Positions 25,839-34,832 are shown, numbered from the stretch's first letter. The stretch: 35,685 nucleotides of DNA from an uncultured Desulfovibrionaceae bacterium (GCA_944324045.1 CALUUT010000062.1:1-35685); one strand, 5' to 3'. The notes: a model not told the origin generated them from the letters alone. Translations and numbers: made by a program.

Positions 25839-27044
25839 ATGAACGCTTTTGAACAGATAAAGGCAAGGGAAGAAAAGGTTATCTGCCACACATACGGCCG
25901 GTATCCCCTGGCGATACGGTCCGCAAAAGGATGCAAACTTGAAGATGTGAACGGTCGCGAATATGTTGATCTGCTCGCCGGCATCGCTGTGGTCAATGTA
26001 GGCCACAGCCGCCCGGAGCTGACAGAAGTTCTGGCGGCGCAAGCCGCAAAGCTTGGACATGTCAGCAATCTTTTCTATACAACCGAGCAGCTTGACGCGG
26101 CTGAAAAACTCCTGGCCAGCGCAAACAACCGCTTTGATCGGGTCTTTTTCTGCAACTCCGGCGCCGAAGCCAATGAAGCGGCTATCAAGCTTGCCCGGCG
26201 CTATTCCCAGAAAATCAAACAAAATGGCGCTTCGGATATCATCACCTTTGAAGGAGCGTTTCACGGCAGAACGCTCGCGACCGTAACCGCTACCGGGCAA
26301 CCCAAATATATGGACGGATTCGCCCCCATGCCTCAGGGATTCGTGCATGTGCCCTGGAATGACCCGGCGGCCCTGGAAGCCGCCATAACGCCGAAAACGG
26401 CAGCCGTCATGATGGAGCTTATACAGGGAGAAGGCGGCGTACGGCCGGCGACAAAAGAATTCGCTCATGCCGTTTCCGCAATATGCAAAAAACATGGCGT
26501 CCTGCTCATTATAGATGAGGTCCAGACCGGACTGTGCCGCACCGGACGCTTCTGGGCGCACCAGCATTATGACGTGCAGCCGGATATCATGACCTCGGCC
26601 AAGGCCCTGGCCAATGGCTTGCCCATGGGCGCCATGCTCTGCACGGAAGAAACAGCGAAAGCGTTCGTTCCGGGAACGCACGCCGCAACCTTTGGCGGCG
26701 GTCCGCTGGCGTCCGCAGTCGCGTCCAAGGTGCTCGACATCATGAAAGATGAAGGACTCGCACAGCGCGCCGAAGAACTTGGAGCATATGCAAAAGACAA
26801 ACTTCAGGATATGGCGGCTCTCTACCCTGACCTCATAAGCGATGTCCGGGGGCTTGGCCTGATGCTGGGCGTGGAATTCAAATTCCCTGCAAAAGAAATT
26901 CTGATGCAGCTTTTCGAGCGGGGATTCGTCTGCAACGTCACTCATGACGTTGTGCTCCGCCTTGTGCCGCCGCTTGTTATTTCAAAAGAAGAGATAGACG
27001 CTTTTCTTGCCGCGCTTTCCGAGGTTCTCAAAAAACAGGCGTAA
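25839..27044 (+). CDS. argD: Acetylornithine aminotransferase ArgD
   Basis: A 401-residue class III PLP aminotransferase that makes N-acetylornithine in arginine synthesis; many members also act as succinyl-diaminopimelate aminotransferase in lysine synthesis. The PLP lysine is Lys255 in TSAKALANGLPMGAML. Other family features are VDLLAGIAVVNVGHS, FFCNSGAEANEAAIKLAR, FHGRTLATVTATGQ, IIDEVQTGLCRTGRFW and HAATFGGGPLASAVA. The start is preceded by GCGGCAGGAGAATACAGC. It ends before the palindromic octamer pair upstream of prmA. Confidence 0.93.
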   Translation: MNAFEQIKAREEKVICHTYGRYPLAIRSAKGCKLEDVNGREYVDLLAGIAVVNVGHSRPELTEVLAAQAAKLGHVSNLFYTTEQLDAAEKLLASANNRFDRVFFCNSGAEANEAAIKLARRYSQKIKQNGASDIITFEGAFHGRTLATVTATGQPKYMDGFAPMPQGFVHVPWNDPAALEAAITPKTAAVMMELIQGEGGVRPATKEFAHAVSAICKKHGVLLIIDEVQTGLCRTGRFWAHQHYDVQPDIMTSAKALANGLPMGAMLCTEETAKAFVPGTHAATFGGGPLASAVASKVLDIMKDEGLAQRAEELGAYAKDKLQDMAALYPDLISDVRGLGLMLGVEFKFPAKEILMQLFERGFVCNVTHDVVLRLVPPLVISKEEIDAFLAALSEVLKKQA

Positions 27045-27078
27045 AAAAACGGCAAACGTTCCTTATTATCAAAGCAAT

Positions 27079-27112
27079 GCGGCCGCTCTGAGCAAACAAC
27101 CGGCGCGGCCGC
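27079..27112. repeat. Two copies of GCGGCCGC forming a possible hairpin
   Basis: The self-complementary octamer GCGGCCGC occurs at 27079-27086 and 27105-27112, 18 bases apart, between argD and prmA. The two could pair as an eight-base GC-only stem; the right arm is followed by TGTTTCGACTTGTTTT, an imperfect T-rich tail. It could be a terminator or an attenuator. Confidence 0.6.
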
Positions 27113-27181
27113 TGTTTCGACTTGTTTTCCCTGCGTTTCATGTCGTTGACGCTTTTAACTCCCTCATGCAGGCTGGTGCAT

Positions 27182-28036
27182 ATGTCTGATTTGTTTCGCA
27201 TGGACATTACGGTACAGGAAGAAAATGTAGACCTTGTTACCGGAATTATGGCGCTTTTTGCCGCCGCGTTTGGCTGGGAAGAAGAAAGTCTGCCGACTGG
27301 TGAAACCCGTTTTACGGTACATGCGGAAAATCCCCGCTTCTGCCAGGAGTTACGGGCGGAACTTGCGGCCCGTGCGCCGGACGCTCTTGTGGAACAACGC
27401 ACGGTTCCAAACAAGGACTGGGTATTAATCTGGCGGGATTTTTTCACGCCTGTTCCCATCCAGGATCAATTTGTGGTCATCGCCCCCTGGATGCGTGAAC
27501 AGTTTCCGGAAAAATCGCCTGTTCCCCTGATTATTGAACCCAAGTTCGCCTTTGGAACTGGCCATCACCCTACAACGGCGCTCTGTCTGAACATCCTGAC
27601 CGACCTGGCCCGCTCTCGACGCATCCGTAAAGGAATGCGTTTTCTGGACCTTGGAACGGGGTCGGGCATTCTTTCCGTGGCCTGCGCCAAGCTGGGCCTG
27701 ACCGGAGTCGCAGCGGACATTGATATGCTTTCAGTGGAAAACGCGACTGAAAACAGGACCGTCAACCAGGTGGAAGATATGTTCGAAGTGCGGCACGGAA
27801 GCACGCAGGCAGCCGCAACCGAAAAATACGACCTTATCGTCGCCAACATTCTGGCGGAACCCTTACGCAACCTGGCCAAGGACATTGCGGGCATGCTCCG
27901 CCCCGGCGGCGTGCTCATTCTTTCCGGCCTTCTGGATATGCAGGCCGATTCCGTGACGAATGCCTATATGGAACAGGGGCTTGACGAACCCGAACGAAAA
28001 ATCGACGGAGAATGGGCTGCTCTGATTTGGGAATGA
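27182..28036 (+). CDS. prmA: PrmA: ribosomal protein L11 methyltransferase
   Basis: A 284-residue methyltransferase that trimethylates residues of ribosomal protein L11 using SAM. Family marks are NKDWVLIWRDFFTPV, IIEPKFAFGTGHHPTTALCL, the SAM motif FLDLGTGSGILSVACAKLG, the acidic VAADID and the NI(L) loop LIVANILAEPLRNLA. The frame is open to a TTG at 27122, but ATG at 27182 begins the normal N-terminus. Its ribosome-binding site is weak (CAGG). The gene stop overlaps the vicinity of the glycosylase start, implying coupled translation. Confidence 0.88.
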   Translation: MSDLFRMDITVQEENVDLVTGIMALFAAAFGWEEESLPTGETRFTVHAENPRFCQELRAELAARAPDALVEQRTVPNKDWVLIWRDFFTPVPIQDQFVVIAPWMREQFPEKSPVPLIIEPKFAFGTGHHPTTALCLNILTDLARSRRIRKGMRFLDLGTGSGILSVACAKLGLTGVAADIDMLSVENATENRTVNQVEDMFEVRHGSTQAAATEKYDLIVANILAEPLRNLAKDIAGMLRPGGVLILSGLLDMQADSVTNAYMEQGLDEPERKIDGEWAALIWE

Positions 28037-28038
28037 CC

Positions 28039-28698
28039 ATGACGCATGAAAAGATTCTGATATCCATATATGAAGCCATGTCGGCCCGCCTTGGTCCCTC
28101 TAACTGGTGGCCTGCGGAAAGCCCTTTTGAAGTTATGCTCGGAGCTGTGCTCACTCAAAACACAGCCTGGTCCAATGTTGAAAAAGCCCTGAACAACTTG
28201 CGGGCTGCCGGGTTTATGGATGCCCGGACCCTGGACGAGCTGGATGAAGAATCTCTCGCAGCCTATATCCGGCCTTCAGGCTTTTACCGACTGAAAGCCA
28301 TGCGGCTGAAAGGTCTGCTTGCATGGCTGCGCGACTCATGCGATTATGATATCGCGCAACTCAAGGCGCACGACGACCTCGCTCTGCGAGAATCCTTGCT
28401 GGCCGTGCGCGGCATCGGACCCGAAACCGCGGATTCCATTCTCCTGTACGCGCTGGGACGCCCCTTTTTTGTTGTGGACGCCTACACCAGACGCATGTTT
28501 TCACGGCACGGCATGGTTTCCGCCGATGTGCAATACGATGAACTCCAAAATTTCTTTCAGGACGCCCTGCCGTCTGACGTTGCGCTGTTCAATGAATACC
28601 ATGCCCTTATTGTACGCGTATGCAAAGAATGGTGCAAAAAAAATACTCCGCGATGCGAGCTGTGCCCGCTTTGCGATTTCATGGAATATGCGCTGTAA
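28039..28698 (+). CDS. MagIII-like HhH DNA glycosylase with Fe-S cysteines
   Basis: A 219-residue helix-hairpin-helix glycosylase of the endonuclease III superfamily. WWPAESPFEVMLGAVLTQNT, IRPSGFYRLKAMRLKGL and RGIGPETADSILLYA match the MagIII (3-methyladenine glycosylase) subgroup. The Nth catalytic lysine position is Glu129; the catalytic aspartate is Asp147 in FFVVDAYTRRMF, with the same 18-residue spacing as Nth Lys120/Asp138. So the enzyme should be a monofunctional glycosylase without lyase activity. Unlike H. pylori MagIII as I remember it, it keeps a C-terminal cluster C-x6-C-x2-C-x2-C (CKKNTPRCELCPLC). ATG 28039 has GGGA six bases upstream; ATG 28033 overlaps the prmA stop and is an alternative. 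Confidence 0.82.
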   Translation: MTHEKILISIYEAMSARLGPSNWWPAESPFEVMLGAVLTQNTAWSNVEKALNNLRAAGFMDARTLDELDEESLAAYIRPSGFYRLKAMRLKGLLAWLRDSCDYDIAQLKAHDDLALRESLLAVRGIGPETADSILLYALGRPFFVVDAYTRRMFSRHGMVSADVQYDELQNFFQDALPSDVALFNEYHALIVRVCKEWCKKNTPRCELCPLCDFMEYAL

Positions 28699-29803
28699 AA
28701 TAGTTTTTGCTCTTCTCATCTGTCTGTTCTGCGCGCACTTCGACGCTCTGGCCGCGCCTTCCAAAAAAGAGGCGGATATCCGCAAGGCTATTGAATCTGA
28801 ACAGGGAAAAGCCGGACAACGGCGCGAAAGTCTGAAAAAACTCACAGACCGGGAACGGGTTCTGAACTCGAATCTGGCAAACTTGGAAAAACGCATTGAT
28901 ACTCTGACAAAAGATGTGGCGCGAAAAGAAAAAGAGCTGGCTCTGCTTGAATCCGCACAAGGCGAGAACCGCACCCGCTTTGATGAACTGACGCGGAAAA
29001 AAGCAGACATTGAGCGCGATATATCCGCGCTCATGCTGTTTTTATGGCCTTTGCACATGCAACAGGAAAGCGTAGGCGCACGGGAGGGGATATCCTGGCA
29101 TGAAGCGGAACAGCAATATCAATGGAGCATGTCCGTGATGCGCGCCATTGGAGATCGACAAAAAAAATTGCAGGAGCAGGAACGCGAACTCAAAAAAAAT
29201 CTGTCTGAAAAAGAGAAAATTGCTCTGGAACTCAAAACTCAGGTCGAATCGGTCAATACGGCCAAGGACGCCCTGCTTGCGGACACTTTGAAGTTCAACC
29301 GCGAACTTGAGCACATCCGACAGGAAAAACTGGATGTTGAAGCGTCGCTCTCACGGATTACAAAAACAGTGCAAAGCCTGAACATCCAGCTTAAGGAAAT
29401 ACAAAGCGGCGGAGATCTGAAAAAACTAAAGGGCTCTTTGCCATGGCCGGCCAAGGGCCGTCTGGTCCGCAACTATGCGCCTTCAGCCAATCCGCCGGTA
29501 CGGGGCTTCGGTATAGCCCTGCAAGACAGGGCAAACGTCCGCTCCATTGCGGCAGGCAAAGTCGTGTATAACGACATGTTGCGCGGACTCGGTCAGGTCG
29601 TCATTCTCATGCACGGCAAAGAATACTATACGGTGTATGCGCATCTTGCCGATATTCGCGTCAATATGGGACAGGAAGTATCGCAGGGACATCTGCTCGG
29701 ACACGCCGGGTTTTACCCGCCGGCAAAAGGGCCGGGGCTTTATTTCGAATTGCGTTTTCACCAAAAAGCCATTAATCCTGACGGATGGTTAAGCAAACGA
29801 TAA
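28688..29803 (+). CDS. EnvC-like murein hydrolase activator (degenerate LytM)
   Basis: A 371-residue exported protein. A signal peptide (MRCKIVFALLICLFCAHFDA) is followed by long coiled coils (about residues 30-250) and a C-terminal LytM/M23 fold (about 270-371). The zinc-binding histidines appear lost: the first motif reads GFGIALQDRA, and the last reads GLYFELRFH where active enzymes have HxH. Loss of zinc ligands is known for EnvC, which activates amidases at the division site instead of cutting peptidoglycan itself. The gene starts inside the last codons of the glycosylase gene (11-base overlap) and lies directly before ctpA. An in-frame upstream extension from 28319 has no coding basis. 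Confidence 0.88.
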   Translation: MRCKIVFALLICLFCAHFDALAAPSKKEADIRKAIESEQGKAGQRRESLKKLTDRERVLNSNLANLEKRIDTLTKDVARKEKELALLESAQGENRTRFDELTRKKADIERDISALMLFLWPLHMQQESVGAREGISWHEAEQQYQWSMSVMRAIGDRQKKLQEQERELKKNLSEKEKIALELKTQVESVNTAKDALLADTLKFNRELEHIRQEKLDVEASLSRITKTVQSLNIQLKEIQSGGDLKKLKGSLPWPAKGRLVRNYAPSANPPVRGFGIALQDRANVRSIAAGKVVYNDMLRGLGQVVILMHGKEYYTVYAHLADIRVNMGQEVSQGHLLGHAGFYPPAKGPGLYFELRFHQKAINPDGWLSKR

Positions 29804-29834
29804 ACACTATTCCACAATGGTGGAGGAGAATATA

Positions 29835-31115
29835 ATGCGTAAATCCTTTTTGGTCGCTCTTGCTCTGGCCGTCACACTTTGCGCCTGCGAAGTTGGCGCG
29901 ACGGACGCTTCGCCTGAAAACAAATATGACTCCCTGAAACGTTTCAGCCAGGTTCTGGACCTTGTTGAAAAATACTATGTCAAAGAAGTGCCGCGCAAAG
30001 AGGTTATCGACGGCGCGATAAAGGGCATGCTTCAATCGCTCGATCCCCACTCCACCTTTATGTCTCCTGATGATTTCAAACGGCTCCAGGAAACCACCGC
30101 CGGCGAATTTTTCGGAATCGGCATCGAAATGGCCATGGAAAACGACCAGCTTGTGGTCATCGCCCCCATTGAAGACACCCCTGCGTTCAAGGCCGGACTC
30201 AAAAGCGGCGACATTATTCTTTCCGTGGATGGAAAGCCCACCATGGAAATGAGCTCCCAGGAAGCGGCATCCATGATCAGAGGCGCCAAAGGAACGCCCG
30301 TGGAATTAAACATTCTGCCCAAAGGCGGCACATCTCCCCGAACGGTGAAACTTATCCGTGACGCCATACCCCTGGTCAGCGTCAAGGAACGCTCGCTTGG
30401 AGACGGATGCTACTGGCTGCGCCTCACCCGTTTTTCAGACCGCTCCACCGAAGAACTGAACGATGCGCTTAAATCCATAAAGGAAAAAGGCGAAGTCAAA
30501 GGACTCATCCTTGACCTGCGCAACAACCCCGGCGGTCCGCTTGAACAGGCCATTAATGTCTCAGACCTGTTTTTGCAGGATGGCGTCATCGTTTCCATAC
30601 GGGGACGGCAAGCCGGTTTGAATGAGGAATACAAGGCGACCAGAGAAAGCACAGACACCATGGTTCCCATGGTCATACTCGTCAATGCGGGCTCCGCATC
30701 CGCAGCTGAAATCGTGGCCGGCGCGCTTCGAGACAACAAACGCGCCGTTCTGGTCGGCGAACGGACTTTCGGCAAAGGCAGCGTACAAAATGTCATCCCC
30801 ATGAATGACGGCTCGGGGCTCAAACTGACCGTTGCCTTCTATTATACTCCTGATGGGCGCTCCATTCAGGCCGAAGGCATCCAGCCCGATTTTGAGATAC
30901 CGTTTGAAACGCCGCAGGAAAATACGAAAAACCAGAACTGGTTCCAGCTTCGCGAACAAAACCTGTCCAGACATCTTGAAAACGCCAATGCCAAAGAAAA
31001 CCATGAAGAAAAAGAGGAAAATGCGGAAACAGCCCAATACCTGTCCATGGACAATCAACTGCGTATAGCCGTCCAATTGCTCAAAGGACTTCCCCGCTTG
31101 CATGAAATACAGTAA
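29835..31115 (+). CDS. S41 carboxy-terminal processing protease CtpA/Prc-like
   Basis: A 426-residue exported protease. An N-terminal signal contains a possible lipobox (LCAC, Cys18). A PDZ domain (about 90-180; ETTAGEFFGIGIEMAMEN to IRGAKGTPVEL) precedes the S41 catalytic core. The Ser/Lys dyad is visible: Ser289 in NAGSASAAEIVAG and Lys314 in ERTFGKGSVQ, 25 residues apart as in the family. It trims C-termini of periplasmic proteins, often peptidoglycan hydrolases or their adaptors. A charged tail (NHEEKEENAE) ends the protein. The ATG follows GGAGGAGAATATA. A strong terminator follows. Confidence 0.93.
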   Translation: MRKSFLVALALAVTLCACEVGATDASPENKYDSLKRFSQVLDLVEKYYVKEVPRKEVIDGAIKGMLQSLDPHSTFMSPDDFKRLQETTAGEFFGIGIEMAMENDQLVVIAPIEDTPAFKAGLKSGDIILSVDGKPTMEMSSQEAASMIRGAKGTPVELNILPKGGTSPRTVKLIRDAIPLVSVKERSLGDGCYWLRLTRFSDRSTEELNDALKSIKEKGEVKGLILDLRNNPGGPLEQAINVSDLFLQDGVIVSIRGRQAGLNEEYKATRESTDTMVPMVILVNAGSASAAEIVAGALRDNKRAVLVGERTFGKGSVQNVIPMNDGSGLKLTVAFYYTPDGRSIQAEGIQPDFEIPFETPQENTKNQNWFQLREQNLSRHLENANAKENHEEKEENAETAQYLSMDNQLRIAVQLLKGLPRLHEIQ

Positions 31116-31136
31116 TTCTGCATAGTTGTTTAATTT

Positions 31137-31183
31137 TTGGGGGTAATCCGGAATGTTTTTTCGGATTGCCCCAATTTTTCTTT
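31137..31183 (+). terminator. Rho-independent terminator after ctpA
   Basis: TTGGGGGTAATCCG (31137-31150) pairs with CGGATTGCCCCAA (31162-31174), with an 11-base loop, followed by TTTTTCTTTT. It ends the dut-to-ctpA run. Confidence 0.88.
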
Positions 31184-31332
31184 TCCCATGGCGTCGTTTC
31201 CCAAACAGGAATTGATTGATGGCAACGCTCCGCGCCTTCTAAACATATGCCATGCTCGGCTGCAAAGACAACCCCGGACTTCTGCTTTAGGCAATATGCT
31301 CTATTGCGCCTTTTTCTTTAGAGAGAGTGTTC

Positions 31333-32805
31333 ATGCCGCGTAAAAGCCAGATTGAAACCAAAAAGCGCCCCACTAAAAACACCGGCGCAACCCGCACCAA
31401 CTCCAAAAAACGCCGGCCGGGAAAACGAAAAGGGAAATGCGCGGCCTTAATGCATAAATGGGGGATTTCCGCGCGTTTTGTGGCGGCGTTTATTGTCATT
31501 ATCATCCTCGCCATTTTTGGCGCAACTCTGATTCATGACCAATTCGTCTCCATGGCGTCCAGAGAAACGCAAAAGGAAGAGCGTGGGCCAAAGCGTACGT
31601 CCATAGATATGGACACCCGGCAAACCTTCAAACAAAAAACGGACGCGCGGATGCGCCCACGACATGAGGCTGGGGGGTGGGAAACCCGTAAACCTGTGCT
31701 CCCGCCGCCACGCGGCGAACAACCCGGCGAACGCCGACTGCCGGGTGTTTTCGCTTCTGAAGAACAAATTTTTGAAGAGCAAAACAGCAACCGCCTTGAA
31801 AAAGCGGTCAGGCATGTGGACGAATTGCTCCTGGAGGCGCTTGACGCACAGAATATTCCCTATTCAATTCATATGAATGATGCTGAATGGCGTGAGCAAG
31901 CCGGAGAAATGTATCACTTCCAGCGATTTTTGGTTTTATTTCGAGGAGATGACGAGAAAAAGAATCAAGCGGTGGAAGGCTTGCACTCCTTTTTAAGTGC
32001 CAAATTCAGGAATAGCATTCCTGCGACATCGTTGACTACACTTACGGAAAATCGCTGGCTTATCACTATAGGCGCGGTTACGACCCATGAACTGCTTTTT
32101 GCGGCCGACCAGACAAAAAGCGAGAGAATATCCGGGCCCAACGCGCGCCTTGCCATTTTGATAGACGACATAGGCGAGAACAAAGCCATGCTCCGGGAAT
32201 TTTTGGCGCTTGATATCCCCATGGCTTTTGCGGTATTGCCGCACAGCACCCACGCACGGGAATGCGCGCACATGATAACGTCGGCCGGTCATGAACTTCT
32301 TTTGCATCATCCCATGGAACCTGAACGCTTCCCTGTGGTCAAACCCGGACCTGGAGCGATTTACGCTAAAGACAGCGCGGCGCGCATCAAAGCGGTTTTA
32401 GCGGATAATATGGCCAGAGTTCCGGGAATTAAAGGAATAAACAATCACATGGGGTCGAAATTCACCAGCAACGCCCGGTCAGTAGCCCTGTTTTTACAGG
32501 CCATGTCCGGCAAAGGACTATTTGTTCTGGACAGCTTGACCAGCCCCAAGTCAAAACTGTACAACGCCGCCAGACAGATGGGAATCAAGGCCTACCGCAG
32601 AGATGTTTTTCTGGATGACGCATCCGACAAGGCAAGCATCCTATATGAACTGGAAAAGGCCGCGCGTATTGCCCAATCGCAGGGGCATGCCCTGGCTATC
32701 GGGCATCCCAGACCGGAAACGCTTGCGGTCCTTAAGGAATGGCTTCGCAACAAGGCAAGCGGCATCACGTTTTCCCGTCTGGAAGACCTTGAACCCGGAC
32801 GCTAG
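31333..32805 (+). CDS. Divergent polysaccharide deacetylase family protein
   Basis: A 490-residue membrane-anchored protein. Residues 1-40 are strongly basic (KSQIETKKRPTKNTG...), followed by one membrane helix (about 50-70: FVAAFIVIIILAIFGA) and a disordered linker to about 150. The catalytic-fold domain (about 270-490) has LAILIDDIGENKAMLREF, VLPHSTHARECAHMI, LLHHPMEPERFP, GINNHMGSKFTSN and YRRDVFLDD, typical of the divergent polysaccharide deacetylases (Div_pd). The family commonly neighbours EnvC and CtpA and is presumed to modify a cell-wall glycan; no reaction has been proven to my knowledge. The ATG follows AGAGAGTGTTC. The basic N-terminus is longer than usual. Confidence 0.86.
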   Translation: MPRKSQIETKKRPTKNTGATRTNSKKRRPGKRKGKCAALMHKWGISARFVAAFIVIIILAIFGATLIHDQFVSMASRETQKEERGPKRTSIDMDTRQTFKQKTDARMRPRHEAGGWETRKPVLPPPRGEQPGERRLPGVFASEEQIFEEQNSNRLEKAVRHVDELLLEALDAQNIPYSIHMNDAEWREQAGEMYHFQRFLVLFRGDDEKKNQAVEGLHSFLSAKFRNSIPATSLTTLTENRWLITIGAVTTHELLFAADQTKSERISGPNARLAILIDDIGENKAMLREFLALDIPMAFAVLPHSTHARECAHMITSAGHELLLHHPMEPERFPVVKPGPGAIYAKDSAARIKAVLADNMARVPGIKGINNHMGSKFTSNARSVALFLQAMSGKGLFVLDSLTSPKSKLYNAARQMGIKAYRRDVFLDDASDKASILYELEKAARIAQSQGHALAIGHPRPETLAVLKEWLRNKASGITFSRLEDLEPGR

Positions 32806-32927
32806 CCAAGGTTGAAAGTCTTTTCCGCAAAGGCGCAGGACCGGTTTTTATTCAGCGCAGGCTGTTTTTTTCAATATGGCGTGTAGGCGCATTTTCTATA
32901 TGGCTGCATGCCATGCTGTAAACATAA

Positions 32928-32948
32928 CCCCGCGTTTTTTGTGCGGGG
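32928..32948. other. GC hairpin in ndk leader
   Basis: CCCCGC (32928-32933) pairs with GCGGGG (32943-32948) with a T-rich loop, 25 bases before the ndk start. No T-run follows on the plus strand; on the minus strand the stem precedes ttATG-type sequence, not a T-run. It could end the deacetylase transcript or fold in the ndk leader. Confidence 0.35.
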
Positions 32949-32972
32949 CTAAAAACACACAGGAGTCAAAAG

Positions 32973-33389
32973 ATGGAACGCACCCTTTCAATCATTAAGC
33001 CCGACGCCGTACGCCGCAACCTTATCGGCCCCATTATCGCCATGATGGAAAAAGCCGGCTTTACGGTCGCTGGAATGAAACTTATTCACATGACTGCAAA
33101 GCAGGCTGAAGGCTTCTATGCCGAACACCAGGGCAAGCCGTTCTTCGGCGAACTGGTGGAATTCATGAGCTCTGGACCATGTGTGGTTTTAGTGCTTGAA
33201 GCGGAGAACGTTATTGCCCGTTACCGTGAACTTATGGGGGCGACGAACCCGGCCAAGGCCGCTGAAGGCACCATCCGTAAAACCTTTGCCGTATCCTTTA
33301 CGGAAAACTCAGTGCATGGCTCTGATTCTCCCCAGAGCGCCGCGCGTGAAATATCCTATTTCTTCAATGCGCTGGAGCAGGTTCGATGA
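32973..33389 (+). CDS. ndk: Nucleoside diphosphate kinase
   Basis: A 138-residue NDK, the usual size. It balances (d)NTP pools by ping-pong phosphate transfer through a phosphohistidine. The active-site histidine is His115 in [33 protein letters not shown]-type [19 protein letters not shown] and [18 protein letters not shown] are intact. The ATG follows CAGGAGTCAAAAG. The gene overlaps proC by four bases (ATGA), so the two are translationally coupled. Confidence 0.96.
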   Translation: MERTLSIIKPDAVRRNLIGPIIAMMEKAGFTVAGMKLIHMTAKQAEGFYAEHQGKPFFGELVEFMSSGPCVVLVLEAENVIARYRELMGATNPAKAAEGTIRKTFAVSFTENSVHGSDSPQSAAREISYFFNALEQVR

Positions 33390-34276
33390 CGCAGGCCACG
33401 AAGAAGCGCGTTCAGGATATCCCATCTGAACCGGCGCATTCTTCTTCACATATGCCCCTTTCCATTGGAATTCTCGGATGCGGCAATATGGGGAGCGCCA
33501 TTATAAAGGCGCTCTCCGGACACGCCGCCAAAGGCGACTTCCGCCTTTTTGCCTGGAACCGAACCAAGGAAACGCTTGAGCGACTTGCAGCGGCTGGTCT
33601 GCCCGTTGCCGCATGCTCCACGCCCCAGGAACTGGCAAAACATGCGGACATGATTTTTTTGTGCGTCAAACCGCCGCAAATCGCGGACATGACCGCCCTT
33701 GTCGCGCAGTCTTTTGCCGATGCAGGTAAGCGCAACGGCATACTCGTATCCATTGCGGCTGCAACCAGCCTTGAAGCCATGCGCAAAGCGGCCGGGAAAA
33801 AATGCTTTGTAACCAGGATCATGCCCACAACCACGTTAGCTGTCGGTCAAGGGCTTTTTGCCCTGGTCAACGACGGCACGATGCCGCAGGAAGTATGCAA
33901 CCAGATACGCTCCATACTTCTGCTTATGGGCAATGTATATGAAATGTCTGAAGAAAAGCTGATGCTTTTCTCGGCTGCCGTAGGGTGCGCTCCGGGATTC
34001 ATCTTCCATCTTCTCCAGGGAATGGTGGACGGCGCCGTGGCGCTGGGCTTCCCCAGAGCGCAGGCCCATGAAATGGTGGTGGGAACGACTCTAGGCTGCG
34101 CACTGCTTGCCAGGGAAAGCGCTTTGTCGCTCAATGAACTTAGAGACCAGGTGACCTCGCCAGGCGGAATGACCATACAGGGCGTGGCCGTTCTTGAACG
34201 TACCGGCTGCCGCGGCCACATCATGGACGCTCTGGAAGCGGCATATCGTAAAGGCGTGCAATTGGATAAAAAATAA
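33386..34276 (+). CDS. proC: Pyrroline-5-carboxylate reductase ProC
   Basis: A 296-residue enzyme for the last step of proline synthesis. The NAD(P)-binding fold is [18 protein letters not shown], followed by [23 protein letters not shown] and the dimer/active-site signature [20 protein letters not shown]. The start at 33386 overlaps the ndk stop and gives about 22 extra residues; an ATG at 33452 (MPLSIGILG) would give the standard length. Both are possible; the overlap favours the first. A strong terminator follows. Confidence 0.93.
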   Translation: MTQATKKRVQDIPSEPAHSSSHMPLSIGILGCGNMGSAIIKALSGHAAKGDFRLFAWNRTKETLERLAAAGLPVAACSTPQELAKHADMIFLCVKPPQIADMTALVAQSFADAGKRNGILVSIAAATSLEAMRKAAGKKCFVTRIMPTTTLAVGQGLFALVNDGTMPQEVCNQIRSILLLMGNVYEMSEEKLMLFSAAVGCAPGFIFHLLQGMVDGAVALGFPRAQAHEMVVGTTLGCALLARESALSLNELRDQVTSPGGMTIQGVAVLERTGCRGHIMDALEAAYRKGVQLDKK

Positions 34277-34304
34277 CCGGACTGGGTCCGCCCTTATTTT
34301 TCAC

Positions 34305-34342
34305 GGTGGCTTGACATTAAAAAGCAAGCCACCTTCTTTTTT
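34305..34342 (+). terminator. Rho-independent terminator after proC
   Basis: GGTGGCTTG (34305-34313) pairs perfectly with CAAGCCACC (34325-34333), followed by TTCTTTTTT. Confidence 0.88.
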
Positions 34343-34432
34343 GTATGACGCCTCCTGCATTCGTGCAGCGCCAGCGCCGCCTGTCCCTTTTTCCGCAACA
34401 CTATGCGCAATTGGAATAAAACATCCAGACAC

Positions 34433-34461
34433 TGGACAAAACCTTCATTACGGTTTATAAT
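34433..34461 (+). promoter_or_regulatory. Promoter of ssrA
   Basis: TGGACA (34433-34438, one mismatch to TTGACA) and a perfect TATAAT (34456-34461) are spaced by 17 bases. Initiation near 34469 would leave a short leader for RNase P to remove before the mature tmRNA 5' end at 34478. Confidence 0.7.
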
Positions 34462-34477
34462 ATACGATATTCAACTT

Positions 34478-34832
34478 GGGGGTGCCCTGGTTTCGACGGG
34501 GACGCAGAAACCGAAGTTGCAGGCCGAGGCGCCGCTGGCCTCGTAAAAAGCGGCAAAAAAAGTAATTGCCAAAGATTACGACTACGCTCTGGCTGCTTAA
34601 TTGACGGCCACGCCCTGCTGATTGAGGCTCCATAAATCTGCATGGCGACACTTCATGGAGCTGGCGTCCGCAGCCCGTTTACCCGCTGCCGACGTGAGAC
34701 TCAGGGAAAACTGGTTTGCGAAAGCCCGGCCGGGGGCCAGCTCGCAAATAAGACCATAATCCCGGCATAAGCCTGTAGATGCTTTGCGCGGAGCATTCTC
34801 GGACGCGGGTTCGATTCCCGCCACCTCCACCA
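34478..34832 (+). ncRNA. ssrA: tmRNA (ssrA), trans-translation RNA
   Basis: A complete one-piece tmRNA. The acceptor stem GGGGGTG (34478-34484) pairs with CACCTCC (34822-34828), with one G-T pair, and ACCA is encoded at 34829-34832. The 5' part has the canonical TGCCCTGGTTTCGACGGGGA, and the T-arm GGGTTCGATTCCC lies at 34807-34819. The tag frame runs from resume codon GCA at 34553 to TAA at 34598-34600 and reads AKKVIAKDYDYALAA. The ALAA ending directs tagged proteins to ClpXP-type proteases. No smpB gene is in the window. The RNA is about 355 bases, normal for the family. Confidence 0.97.

Noticed and set aside
28319-28687. Long N-terminal extension of the EnvC-like frame
   Set aside because: It lies entirely inside the glycosylase gene in another frame and would hide the signal peptide.
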